Shown here piece by piece: positions 1-5,601 of a stretch of DNA of 5,601 nt. The notes beneath the pieces were generated by a model. The model was not told where the DNA came from and made no database searches. It saw nothing but the letters and a program-made list of their open reading frames with translations. The stretch spans positions 1 to 5,601 of the forward strand of contig CAAEDX010000184.1 of the NCBI GenBank assembly GCA_900754715.1. Reading direction: 5' to 3'. A program made the translations under genes and the position numbers. Origin of the DNA: Erysipelotrichaceae bacterium (GTDB lineage: Bacteria > Bacillota_I > Bacilli_A > Erysipelotrichales > Erysipelotrichaceae). The stretch's first letter is position 1. Each line of letters opens with the position of its first letter.

Positions 1-2707
1 CAGCGTCTGCTTCAGGATCGTCCACTGCATCCTGCGCTGCTTGTACGGCATCTCTCAGCGCCTGTACCTTGGCCGGACGGAGTCCTTCCACATTGGTCAG
101 AATGTTGTCGTTGATAAAATCGATCGTGGCCTGCACATCTTCTCTCAGCGCGTCTACGCTTTCATCAGTGTTCAGCGCCTGCATCGCTTCGCTCAGATCG
201 AGCAAGGCGCTCACGACAGCATTCGCAGAAGCATTATCCGGATCATCAAGCAGTGACTGCGCGGCATTGATGGCCGCATTCAGTGTCTCCTCTTCAGATG
301 CCATCGCGTTAGCTTTGTTTACAAGTTCCTGCAGCGCGATCATGGCTGGATCACTGGCTTTATATTGCAGAGCCGATACTGCGTCGCTCAGTTGACTCTC
401 CATCGTAGTAAGCTGAGCTGTACTGACCGTACCATCTTCAAGCAATAGCTGTGCCGCGTTCATCTGTTCCTGCACCTCCTGCACGGACCGTGCTGTATAC
501 TGGCTCAGATCGAGCGCTTCACTTCGCTGCAGCGCATCTGCCAATGCGGATCTGGCATCATTCCAAGTTTCATCGCTTTGACCATATACGCGCAGTTCAT
601 TCAAATGGAAAGAAGGATTGGCTGAATCGTATTTCCCCACCAATCGCACATAGCGCGCATGCACTGTGCCATCCACTGTCACATCCTCGCCATGAATCGT
701 AGAAAGCTGCGTTCCTTCATCTTTTGCATAAAGCAGCGTGAAATTCTCTCCATCCACGCTGGTGTAGAGATCATAGTAGTAATACCGGTCATTTCTTGCC
801 CAGTAAGTGATGATATTCAGTCGATCAAGCGAATAGATCTCGCCCAGGTCGACACATACCCATGGTTCATCAGCATACACTCCGCCATCCCAATATGTCG
901 TGCGGTCGCCATCGACGATCTGCGCATCGCTGCTTCCGGCAGAGGAACCAGCGCTCGTATCTGTTCCGCTGGATGTCACTGGCTTTCCATAAGCCAGATT
1001 ATCTGCTTCTTCCCCATATACTTCCATTTCTACGATATGGATGTTATTGATGTCATCGCGTCCTTCCACATGTGTTTCCAGACCGTTCAGCCGTACATAA
1101 GCCACTTGGGCATCGATCTCATGGCTAATGCCCGCAGAGGTCACATATTCATCAGAAGCATGCTCACCGATCTTGAACCATTCCTCACCATCGGTGCTGC
1201 CATACAGCTCATATTTATAGATCCGCTGGCCGCCCCAGTATGGATAGACCACGATGCTGTCGACATCATAAAGCCCATCCAGATCGATGGTGATCTGCGC
1301 ATCGGCGCTAGCGACATTTTGTCCGTTTTCCACGCTCTGCCAGTAATTGCCGGTATTGATCACGCCGTCGTTGATCTTATACGCGTCCGCATCGTTGCAG
1401 TTTGCTTCGGTGTCCATGCGGTATGCGATATTCACCCGCTTGATCAACGCGCCAAACGCTTCATTGAGCGCGTCATATGCCTGCCGGATCTGCTCGGCGT
1501 CCGCGTCTGCCTGAGCAGCGGTCTCTTTTGCCTGTATCAGCGCTTCTTGCAGCGCATTCACGCTGGAAGCCGTGTATGCAGAAAGATCCGTCTGTTCGAT
1601 CTCCTCGATCCGCTTTTCCAGATAAGCCGCGCTGGCATAGCTCTGGCTTTTTTCGCTCAGCGAAAACTGCGCGCTGATCGTAATGTCATTCTCAGTATAG
1701 GACACCGTGATCTCCTGATCGGATCCTTGCGCGGGATCAAAGCCCTCAATGGTATATGTACTGACCGCTCTGCTAAAATCTGTATCATAATGTGCTGTAA
1801 CGCTCAGTTGTAACTCGTTCCCTGCTTCATACATCTGATCTTGGCTCACCGTAAGGCCTGTCAGCTGAGACAGCGGGAGCCTTTCAGAAGACACGCTCAC
1901 GCCAGCTACGGATGCTACGCCGCTGGCCTGCAGCGAAATGGACTCATATCCCTGGCTGCCAGTTTCATAACCTGCATTGGCGATCACTTGCAGCGGTTCG
2001 CCGCCGCTTTCATAAGCAGAAAGCAGACACTTTGAATAAAACAGGATCGATCCGCGCGGGACATGATAGTCACTGGTCACCATGACCAAATTTTTCACGC
2101 TCGGATACTCCTCGCTGAGGATCCGGTAAGTGTTCTCCGCATTGCCCACAGTATCCGGGGCCTGATCCTCGATGATCAGCCTGTCTTCAGACAGACCGTG
2201 TTCCAGCAGCCATTCTCCCATCAGTCCGCCTTCGGTCACATCAGGATTGCCTGAGGCAGTGCCGCCGCCAGTCACGACGACATAGGCATTAGGATACTTT
2301 TCAGCGCTCGCTAATCCGGTCTCCAGCCTGCCGATCAGCTCGTCTTTCATCGTGCCGTCGCTGTTCAGCGCAAAGCCCAAGATCACGATGCATAAGCTGT
2401 CATCTTGCGGAAGGCCGTCCGGCGCGACATTCAGATTCACCGGCATATCCGTATTCACATAGCTCCAGTAATCCATGATCTGTCTCCATGCCTCTGCCTG
2501 CTGCGCATCCACCGCCTCCATCTCGCTCAAAACGCGTTCGATATCGGTTTCCGCATTTTCCTGATCATCTCGGTAATACGCGATCAGCTGCTGCACATAA
2601 GTGTCTGTGTCCGCCTCAGCGGCCTGGGTCCTTACCGGAACGCCCAGACCGATCACCATAGCACAGACTGCCAGCACGCTGATCATCTTTCTGATCCAGT
2701 TCTTCAC
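1..2707 (-). CDS. Secreted multidomain protein: DUF218/YdcF-like domain, Big_3 Ig fold, two F5/8C domains and FIVAR repeats (C-terminus off left edge)
   Basis: The frame is open without interruption for 902 codons and has no stop in the window, so the C-terminus is missing. The GTG start at 2707 is chosen because AGGAG lies 6 nt upstream, an in-frame TAA closes the frame further up, and no in-frame ATG intervenes. Residues 1-30 form a Sec signal peptide: Lys/Arg start, hydrophobic core 9-25, likely cleavage after TQA (29). The cysteine at 15 lacks a proper lipobox. Domains in order: DUF218 at about 104-228 (CIVILGFAL, VVTGGG at 144-149, GNAENTY, VTSDYHVPRG at 210-219); Big_3-like Ig fold at about 282-352 (GFDP, EITVSY); FIVAR helices at about 354-425; F5/8 type C domains at about 426-566 and 570-710 (second with NLAYGKPVTSSG, DGDRTTYWDGG, YVRLVG); FIVAR-like helical repeats at about 714-783, 786-848 and 850 onward. 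Discoidin/CBM32 domains usually bind glycans, and DUF218 relatives SanA, ElyC and YdcF are linked to envelope functions. A role in surface or host glycan contact is inferred; the activity is unknown. A wall anchor beyond the edge is possible but not seen. Confidence 0.9.
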   Translation of the reverse strand, partial: MKNWIRKMISVLAVCAMVIGLGVPVRTQAAEADTDTYVQQLIAYYRDDQENAETDIERVLSEMEAVDAQQAEAWRQIMDYWSYVNTDMPVNLNVAPDGLPQDDSLCIVILGFALNSDGTMKDELIGRLETGLASAEKYPNAYVVVTGGGTASGNPDVTEGGLMGEWLLEHGLSEDRLIIEDQAPDTVGNAENTYRILSEEYPSVKNLVMVTSDYHVPRGSILFYSKCLLSAYESGGEPLQVIANAGYETGSQGYESISLQASGVASVAGVSVSSERLPLSQLTGLTVSQDQMYEAGNELQLSVTAHYDTDFSRAVSTYTIEGFDPAQGSDQEITVSYTENDITISAQFSLSEKSQSYASAAYLEKRIEEIEQTDLSAYTASSVNALQEALIQAKETAAQADADAEQIRQAYDALNEAFGALIKRVNIAYRMDTEANCNDADAYKINDGVINTGNYWQSVENGQNVASADAQITIDLDGLYDVDSIVVYPYWGGQRIYKYELYGSTDGEEWFKIGEHASDEYVTSAGISHEIDAQVAYVRLNGLETHVEGRDDINNIHIVEMEVYGEEADNLAYGKPVTSSGTDTSAGSSAGSSDAQIVDGDRTTYWDGGVYADEPWVCVDLGEIYSLDRLNIITYWARNDRYYYYDLYTSVDGENFTLLYAKDEGTQLSTIHGEDVTVDGTVHARYVRLVGKYDSANPSFHLNELRVYGQSDETWNDARSALADALQRSEALDLSQYTARSVQEVQEQMNAAQLLLEDGTVSTAQLTTMESQLSDAVSALQYKASDPAMIALQELVNKANAMASEEETLNAAINAAQSLLDDPDNASANAVVSALLDLSEAMQALNTDESVDALREDVQATIDFINDNILTNVEGLRPAKVQALRDAVQAAQDAVDDPEADA

Positions 2708-2871
2708 TTTTTTCTCCTGCCTTTCTGATTTTGATCTTTCATCTTATCTTGGACAATGATAATGTCCGTTTCGTCCAGATCCTCTCCGTTGTTATCTTAT
2801 CACGCTGATCGAAGAAAAACTTTCTCCTTTATGTCAAATCAGCGTAAAGACAATGTAAGATCATGAACAAT
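2708..2871 (-). other. Intergenic leader with small inverted repeats
   Basis: This 164-bp gap separates the SIS gene from the secreted-protein gene, both on the minus strand. It holds no convincing gene and no intrinsic terminator. An 8-bp inverted repeat, ACGCTGAT at 2802-2809 and ATCAGCGT at 2838-2845, encloses a second, weaker stem made of GGAGAAA and TTTCTTC in the minus strand with one G-U pair. No T-run follows it, so it does not look like a terminator. A perfect TTGACA lies on the minus strand at 2832-2837, but the best -10 at normal spacing is only TTCGAT, so a promoter here is possible and weak. A 5-bp dyad, GGACA/TGTCC, lies at 2751-2767. Read-through from the SIS gene is therefore plausible. 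Confidence 0.4.
2714..2718 (-). promoter_or_regulatory. Shine-Dalgarno that decides the GTG start of the secreted protein
   Basis: On the minus strand this reads AGGAG, followed by six A residues and then GTG. It supports GTG at 2707 over the next in-frame ATG seven codons in, which would remove the positively charged start of the signal peptide. Confidence 0.75.
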
Positions 2872-3606
2872 TCAAAGAATATCCACTTTGCCGCGATATT
2901 TCCGGATATGCTCCGCGTTGATCTCATCGCCGCGATCAAGGTTGCCGCTGACCCAGATCGGCGGATCCACCCCGAGATCAGCCAGATTCTGAATGACTTG
3001 ACCGACGATGCCGACAAGCAGTGTCATGGCCACGACCGTAGAGGTCGAACAGAATTTCTCGCTGACGCGCTCATCTTCAAGTACACTGTCGCCTTTCACG
3101 CCGCAGATATCCAGCACGATATCACTGACATCTTTGAGCAGCTTGCCGCTGGAATGCCGTGAAGTCACTTGCGTGGAATAATTCAGGGAAGTGACCGCAA
3201 TGACCTTCATCCCTTTTTCGCGGGCCGCCAGCGCCATATCGATGCCTGCTGCATTGCGTCCGGATACCGACACGACGATCATCGTATCTGCCGCAGATGT
3301 CGTCATGGTATCCAGCACTGCCGGCGCAAAGCCTTCGCAGCGCTCCATCAGCTGTGAATACCGCACTCTTGGGAAAATATGATAGTGCGGGATGATGATC
3401 GCATTGACCGGCACCAGACCGCCGGTACGGAAGCAAAGCTCCTCCGCGAACATCTGGGAATGGCCGCAGCCAAACACATGGATCACCCCGTCATGCAAGA
3501 CCGTCTCGGTCATGACTTTTGCGCAGGCATCGAGGATAGCCTCCTGCTGCAACGCTTCCTCGATCTGCTCCTGAGCGATCTTCGCAAATTCCACATACCT
3601 CTTCAT
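2872..3606 (-). CDS. SIS-domain phosphosugar-binding protein, UPF0309 family
   Basis: This is a complete 244-residue cytoplasmic protein, the usual size for the UPF0309 (SIS-domain) family. The start at 3606 is preferred because GGAGGG lies 8 nt upstream. An in-frame ATG 11 codons further up (3639) lacks a good ribosome site and falls only a few bases from the predicted -10 box. Family features: an N-terminal helical segment (1-38); FGCGHSQMFAEEL at 45-57; TGGLVPVNAI at 61-70; the SIS phosphosugar loop VSVSGRNAAGIDMAL at 112-126; VTSLNYS at 138-144; HSSGKLL at 151-157; the C-terminal PPIWVSGNLDRGDEIN block at 215-230. SIS folds bind phosphorylated sugars as isomerases, deacetylase partners or regulatory sensors. 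Members of this family often sit in amino-sugar or PTS gene groups, but their reaction is poorly defined. The substrate cannot be read from sequence. It leads a possible two-gene unit with the secreted glycan-binding protein downstream, which makes an amino-sugar link attractive but inferred. Confidence 0.9.
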   Translation of the reverse strand: MKRYVEFAKIAQEQIEEALQQEAILDACAKVMTETVLHDGVIHVFGCGHSQMFAEELCFRTGGLVPVNAIIIPHYHIFPRVRYSQLMERCEGFAPAVLDTMTTSAADTMIVVSVSGRNAAGIDMALAAREKGMKVIAVTSLNYSTQVTSRHSSGKLLKDVSDIVLDICGVKGDSVLEDERVSEKFCSTSTVVAMTLLVGIVGQVIQNLADLGVDPPIWVSGNLDRGDEINAEHIRKYRGKVDIL

Positions 3607-3647
3607 CTTAGATCCCTCCGTTTCTTCAGTATGTCTCATCTGCCTCT

Positions 3648-3677
3648 ATTATAAGATAATTCCCTGTTTTCCGCCAA
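3648..3677 (-). promoter_or_regulatory. Sigma-A-type promoter for the SIS gene
   Basis: On the minus strand a perfect TATAAT (3648-3653) is preceded at 18 bp by TTGGCG (3672-3677), which matches TTGACA at four of six positions. The -10 box is about 42 bp upstream of the chosen start codon, leaving a short leader that contains the GGAGGG ribosome site. It probably also serves the secreted-protein gene downstream. Confidence 0.6.
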
Positions 3678-3683
3678 AAACAG
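3664..3683. promoter_or_regulatory. Operator-like dyad between divergent promoters
   Basis: A perfect 7-bp inverted repeat, CTGTTTT and AAAACAG, is separated by 6 bp (20 bp in all). It covers the -35 box of the minus promoter and the region where a -35 box for the plus gene would fall. A repressor bound here could control both directions. No regulator gene is in the window and the repeat is short, so this is a candidate only. Confidence 0.35.
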
Positions 3684-3693
3684 ATGAAAAAGA

Positions 3694-3702
3694 TGATACA
3701 AT
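3694..3702 (+). promoter_or_regulatory. Extended -10 promoter for the flavoprotein gene
   Basis: The plus strand reads TGATACAAT, a TGn extension followed by TACAAT (five of six matches to TATAAT). It lies about 38 bp before the start codon. No good -35 hexamer is seen at 16-18 bp, which is acceptable for an extended -10 promoter. GGAGG at 3726-3730 follows, 9 nt from the ATG. Confidence 0.5.
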
Positions 3703-3739
3703 AAGCTAGGCATGACGATATGCTTGGAGGAAACGCAGT

Positions 3740-5125
3740 ATGAACTATGACATCGTGATCATCGGGGCTGGCCCCGGCGGCATCTTTTCTGCCTATGAGG
3801 CAATCAAAAACAAGCCTGATCTGAAGATCGGCGTCTTTGAAGCAGGCAATCCTCTGGAACAGCGCCACTGTCCGATCGATGGGGAAAAAGTGAAGGCCTG
3901 TGTCAACTGCCCGACTTGCGGCATCATGAACGGATTTGGCGGCGCCGGCGCCTTTTCCGATGGAAAATACAACATCACCAATGAATTTGGCGGAAATCTT
4001 TACGCATACGTAGGAAAGAAAGAAGCCATCGCGCTGATGGAATATGTAGACCGCATCAATTGCAGCCACGGCGGTGAACATACCCGCCTGTTTACCAATA
4101 ATAATGCCTCGATCCGTAAGAAGTGTCTTGAGAATGACCTGCATCTGCTGCAAGCATCAGTGCGTCATTTGGGCACAGACATCAACTATGTGGTCCTCAA
4201 GAACCTGTTTGCGGAGCTGAGCGGAAAAGTAGACTTTCACTTCCGCACCCGCATCGAAAAGGTCAAAAAAGAAGAGAACGGCTATGCGCTCATCACTGAT
4301 CAGCAAGAATCATTCAGCGGCAAATACTGCATCATCTCCACCGGGCGCAGCGGCAGCAAATGGATGCAGAGCATCTGCGATTCCCTGGGCATCCGCACCG
4401 AATCTAACCGCGTCGATATCGGCGTGCGCGTAGAGCTGCCCGCTGACATCTTTGCGCACCTGACCGACGAATTATACGAAAGCAAGATCGTCTACCGCAC
4501 CAAGAAATTTCAGGATCGCGTACGCACGTTCTGCATGAATCCGCATGGTGTGGTGGTCAGTGAAAATACCAATGGCATCGTCACCGTGAACGGGCACAGC
4601 TATGAAGATCCTTCCCGTTATACCGAGAACACCAATTTTGCCCTGCTTGTCTCCAATCATTTCACTGAACCTTTTAAAGACAGCAACGAATACGGAGAAA
4701 GCATCGCGCGCCTGTCGAACATGCTGGGCGGCGGCGTCATCGTACAGCGCTTCGGCGACCTGATCCGTGGTCAGCGCAGCACCGTCAGCCGCATCGCCGA
4801 CAGCTTTGTCACCCCGACATTGAGCGCCACGCCAGGCGACCTCAGCCTCGTCATCCCGAAACGCCAGATGGACGACATCATCGAGATGATCTATGCGCTG
4901 GACAAAGTCGCGCCAGGCACTGCCAATGATGACACGCTTCTTTATGGCGTGGAAGTCAAATTTTACAACATGCGCGTACAGGTCGACCGCAATCTGCAAA
5001 CATGTCATGAAGGCTTGTTTGTCATCGGTGATTGCAGCGGCGTCACGCATTCGCTTTCTCATGCCAGTGCCAGCGGTGTCTACGTGGCCCGCTATCTGAC
5101 CGACACATTGATGAAACAGAAATAA
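3740..5125 (+). CDS. FAD-dependent dehydrogenase, COG2509 type
   Basis: This is a complete 461-residue protein starting at an ATG 9 nt after GGAGG and ending in two stop codons in a row. An N-terminal Rossmann fold is clear: DIVIIGAGPGG at 4-14 and the acidic residue E34 in GVFEAG, expected to bind the FAD ribose. A four-cysteine cluster follows (C44, C54, C57, C60), running directly into GFGGAGAFSDGK at 65-76, the hallmark block of COG2509. Other family blocks are ISTGRSGSKWM at 199-209, DIGVRVELP at 226-234 and TFCMNPHGVVV at 263-273. The C-terminal FAD-binding motif is FVIGDCSGVTHSLSHASASG at 427-446, with G430 and D431. There is no signal peptide or membrane segment, so it is cytoplasmic. 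The family is widespread but its substrate is not established to my knowledge. The cysteines could hold a metal or iron-sulfur centre or act as redox thiols. It is divergent from the SIS gene and convergent with the HMA gene, and probably monocistronic. Confidence 0.92.
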   Translation: MNYDIVIIGAGPGGIFSAYEAIKNKPDLKIGVFEAGNPLEQRHCPIDGEKVKACVNCPTCGIMNGFGGAGAFSDGKYNITNEFGGNLYAYVGKKEAIALMEYVDRINCSHGGEHTRLFTNNNASIRKKCLENDLHLLQASVRHLGTDINYVVLKNLFAELSGKVDFHFRTRIEKVKKEENGYALITDQQESFSGKYCIISTGRSGSKWMQSICDSLGIRTESNRVDIGVRVELPADIFAHLTDELYESKIVYRTKKFQDRVRTFCMNPHGVVVSENTNGIVTVNGHSYEDPSRYTENTNFALLVSNHFTEPFKDSNEYGESIARLSNMLGGGVIVQRFGDLIRGQRSTVSRIADSFVTPTLSATPGDLSLVIPKRQMDDIIEMIYALDKVAPGTANDDTLLYGVEVKFYNMRVQVDRNLQTCHEGLFVIGDCSGVTHSLSHASASGVYVARYLTDTLMKQK

Positions 5126-5134
5126 TAAGCATAC

Positions 5135-5164
5135 AAAAAGGCAGAAAATTCTCTCTGCCTTTTT
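5135..5164. terminator. Bidirectional intrinsic terminator
   Basis: An 11-bp perfect stem, AAAAAGGCAGA (5135-5145) with TCTGCCTTTTT (5154-5164), closes an 8-base loop. Read on plus it ends in a T-run just after the flavoprotein stop. Read on minus it ends in TTTTT after the HMA gene stop. It therefore fits the convergent arrangement and can end transcription from both sides. Confidence 0.85.
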
Positions 5165-5166
5165 AT

Positions 5167-5182
5167 ATCGCGGATCCGCGAT
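5167..5182. repeat. 16-bp perfect palindrome
   Basis: ATCGCGGATCCGCGAT is fully self-complementary with no spacer. It lies between the terminator and the stop codon of the HMA gene, only 3 bp from that stop. No T-run follows on either strand at close range, so it is not a terminator by itself. It could be a protein-binding dyad, an mRNA 3' stabilising stem, or chance. Confidence 0.6.
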
Positions 5183-5185
5183 CTC

Positions 5186-5398
5186 TCATTCATTCACGGT
5201 ATAACCGGCGGCTTCCACTGCCTTGATCAGTTCAGCTTCAGCTGTTTCCGGCGCCATGATGAGATATGCTTCGCCTGCGGCGGCGCTTGCTTCTGCGCTC
5301 TTCACACCTGGCACGGCTTCCAGCGCTTTCTTGACGCTCGCCTCGCAGTGGCTGCACATCATCCCTTCTACTTTCATCGTCTTTTCGATCGTCTGCAT
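5186..5398 (-). CDS. Possible internally started single-HMA chaperone (nested in the tandem HMA frame)
   Basis: An in-frame ATG at 5398 would give a 70-residue protein, MQTIEKTMKVEGMMCSHC and onward, which is the normal size of a free CopZ-type chaperone. It is preceded by AAAGGAGAGG (5416-5407), with GAGG ending 8 nt before the ATG, a very strong ribosome site. In the long frame the same bases encode the linker KGEEET. It may be a true alternative product, or the relic of a CopZ gene that was duplicated and fused to its upstream copy. Translation from this site is not proven. Confidence 0.4.
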   Translation of the reverse strand: MQTIEKTMKVEGMMCSHCEASVKKALEAVPGVKSAEASAAAGEAYLIMAPETAEAELIKAVEAAGYTVNE

Positions 5399-5601
5399 CG
5401 TTTCTTCCTCTCCTTTCACCGTATATCCAGCTGCTTCGATCGCGTCGTTCAATTCAATTTCGGATGTTTCCGGTGTCATGACGATATGTGCTTCGCCTGC
5501 GGCGGCGCTTGCTTCTGCGCTTTTCACACCTGGCACGGCTTCCAGCGCTTTCTTGACGCTCGCCTCGCAGTGGCTGCACATCATCCCTTCTACTTTCATC
5601 G
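5186..5601 (-). CDS. Tandem heavy-metal-associated (HMA) domain protein, or C-terminus of a metal-transporting P-type ATPase (N-terminus off right edge)
   Basis: The last 137 complete codons are visible, and the reading frame is open at the right edge. Two HMA domains of about 63 residues follow one another with a 74-residue period. Each begins MKVEGMMCSHCEASVKK, with the metal-binding CxxC at residues 8 and 11 and again at 82 and 85, and ends in EAAGYTV. HMA domains carry Cu(I) or similar soft metals and pass them between chaperone (CopZ) and P-type ATPase (CopA). The first 37 residues of the two domains are identical and the rest diverges. Two readings are open. It may be a double CopZ-like chaperone starting just beyond the edge, since each unit appears to be preceded by an MQTIEKT-type lead. 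Or it may be the C-terminal metal-binding tail of a copper ATPase, where firmicute enzymes often carry a similar KTMK-EGMMC segment. The first codon seen (MKV) is not taken as the start, because no ribosome site can be seen before it. Transcription ends at the shared terminator. Confidence 0.85.
   Translation of the reverse strand, partial: MKVEGMMCSHCEASVKKALEAVPGVKSAEASAAAGEAHIVMTPETSEIELNDAIEAAGYTVKGEEETMQTIEKTMKVEGMMCSHCEASVKKALEAVPGVKSAEASAAAGEAYLIMAPETAEAELIKAVEAAGYTVNE
5267..5379 (-). repeat. Direct repeat, copy 2 (HMA N-terminal half)
   Basis: This 113-bp segment matches 5489-5601 at an offset of 222 bp with a single mismatch (5300 against 5522). It encodes the CxxC half of the second HMA domain. 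The match reaches the right edge of the window, so its true length is unknown. Confidence 0.9.
5407..5416 (-). promoter_or_regulatory. Internal Shine-Dalgarno inside the HMA linker
   Basis: The minus strand reads AAAGGAGAGG, ending 8 nt before the in-frame ATG at 5398. It is placed inside the coding frame between two HMA domains, encoding K-G-E plus the start of the next Glu. Confidence 0.55.
5489..5601 (-). repeat. Direct repeat, copy 1 (HMA N-terminal half)
   Basis: This is the partner of 5267-5379, with 112 of 113 bases identical. The only difference is synonymous. Outside the repeat, the C-terminal halves of the two HMA domains differ at many positions. Confidence 0.9.

Noticed and set aside
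659..1813. A long open frame on the plus strand (384 codons)
   Set aside because: It lies wholly antisense to the secreted-protein gene, has no recognisable domain, and its residues follow from the reverse reading of that gene's codons. The minus frame has clear domains and a ribosome site.
2663..2707. A lipoprotein signal in the secreted protein
   Set aside because: The cysteine at residue 15 is preceded by L-A-V, and valine at -1 is not accepted in a lipobox. A TQA site fits ordinary signal peptidase cleavage better.
2704..2742. A 12-codon basic leader peptide (MKDQNQKGRRKK) whose TGA overlaps the GTG start
   Set aside because: The stop-start overlap is suggestive of coupling, but the ATG has no ribosome site and the downstream gene has its own AGGAG.
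2802..2845. An intrinsic terminator for the SIS gene
   Set aside because: The inverted repeat has a 28-base gap and no T-run on the minus strand, so it does not meet the usual pattern.
3626..4153. A 175-codon minus-strand open frame overlapping the divergent promoter region
   Set aside because: It overlaps both promoters and the first third of the flavoprotein gene, and shows no domain.
4472..5062. A 196-codon minus-strand open frame
   Set aside because: It is antisense to the flavoprotein gene, lacks any known motif, and covers conserved blocks of the flavoprotein.

Overview
The window looks like a piece of a low-GC-phylum (Firmicutes/Bacillota) chromosome, probably from a gut commensal. 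The Erysipelotrichaceae or a neighbouring clostridial family would fit, but this is inferred from protein style and no marker gene is present. The evidence is strong AGGAG-type ribosome binding sites, a GTG start, a TATAAT promoter, a Gram-positive secretion signal, FIVAR and Big_3 wall-protein modules, and a CxxC metal domain with the GMMCSHC motif. Base composition is moderate, near 50% GC. I see no RNA gene, insertion sequence, phage gene or CRISPR array.

Layout from left to right. (1) Positions 1-2707, minus strand: the first 902 codons of a large secreted protein, still open at the left edge. It has a signal peptide, a DUF218/YdcF-like domain, a Big_3-type Ig fold, a FIVAR helical module, two tandem F5/8 type C (discoidin/CBM32-like) domains and at least three more helical repeats. 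(2) Positions 2708-2871: a non-coding gap with small inverted repeats. (3) Positions 2872-3606, minus: a complete UPF0309-type SIS-domain phosphosugar-binding protein of 244 residues. (4) Positions 3607-3739: a divergent promoter region with a perfect 7-bp dyad over the minus -35 box. (5) Positions 3740-5125, plus: a complete COG2509-type FAD-dependent dehydrogenase of 461 residues with a four-cysteine cluster. (6) Positions 5135-5164: a bidirectional terminator, followed by a 16-bp perfect palindrome. (7) Positions 5186-5601, minus, open at the right edge: two near-identical heavy-metal-associated (HMA) domains in tandem.

The SIS gene and the secreted gene point the same way, 164 bp apart, and may be co-transcribed. 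Together they suggest handling of amino sugars or surface glycans: the secreted protein would bind glycans outside and the SIS protein would bind a phosphosugar inside. This link is inferred from position and domain content. The flavoprotein is transcribed divergently and need not share the function. The HMA gene is convergent with it and belongs to copper or other soft-metal handling.

The most interesting signal is in the HMA gene. The linker between its two domains is encoded by a consensus Shine-Dalgarno sequence followed by an in-frame ATG, so a free single-domain chaperone could be made from inside the longer reading frame. The secreted DUF218 protein with glycan-binding modules is the second point worth attention.
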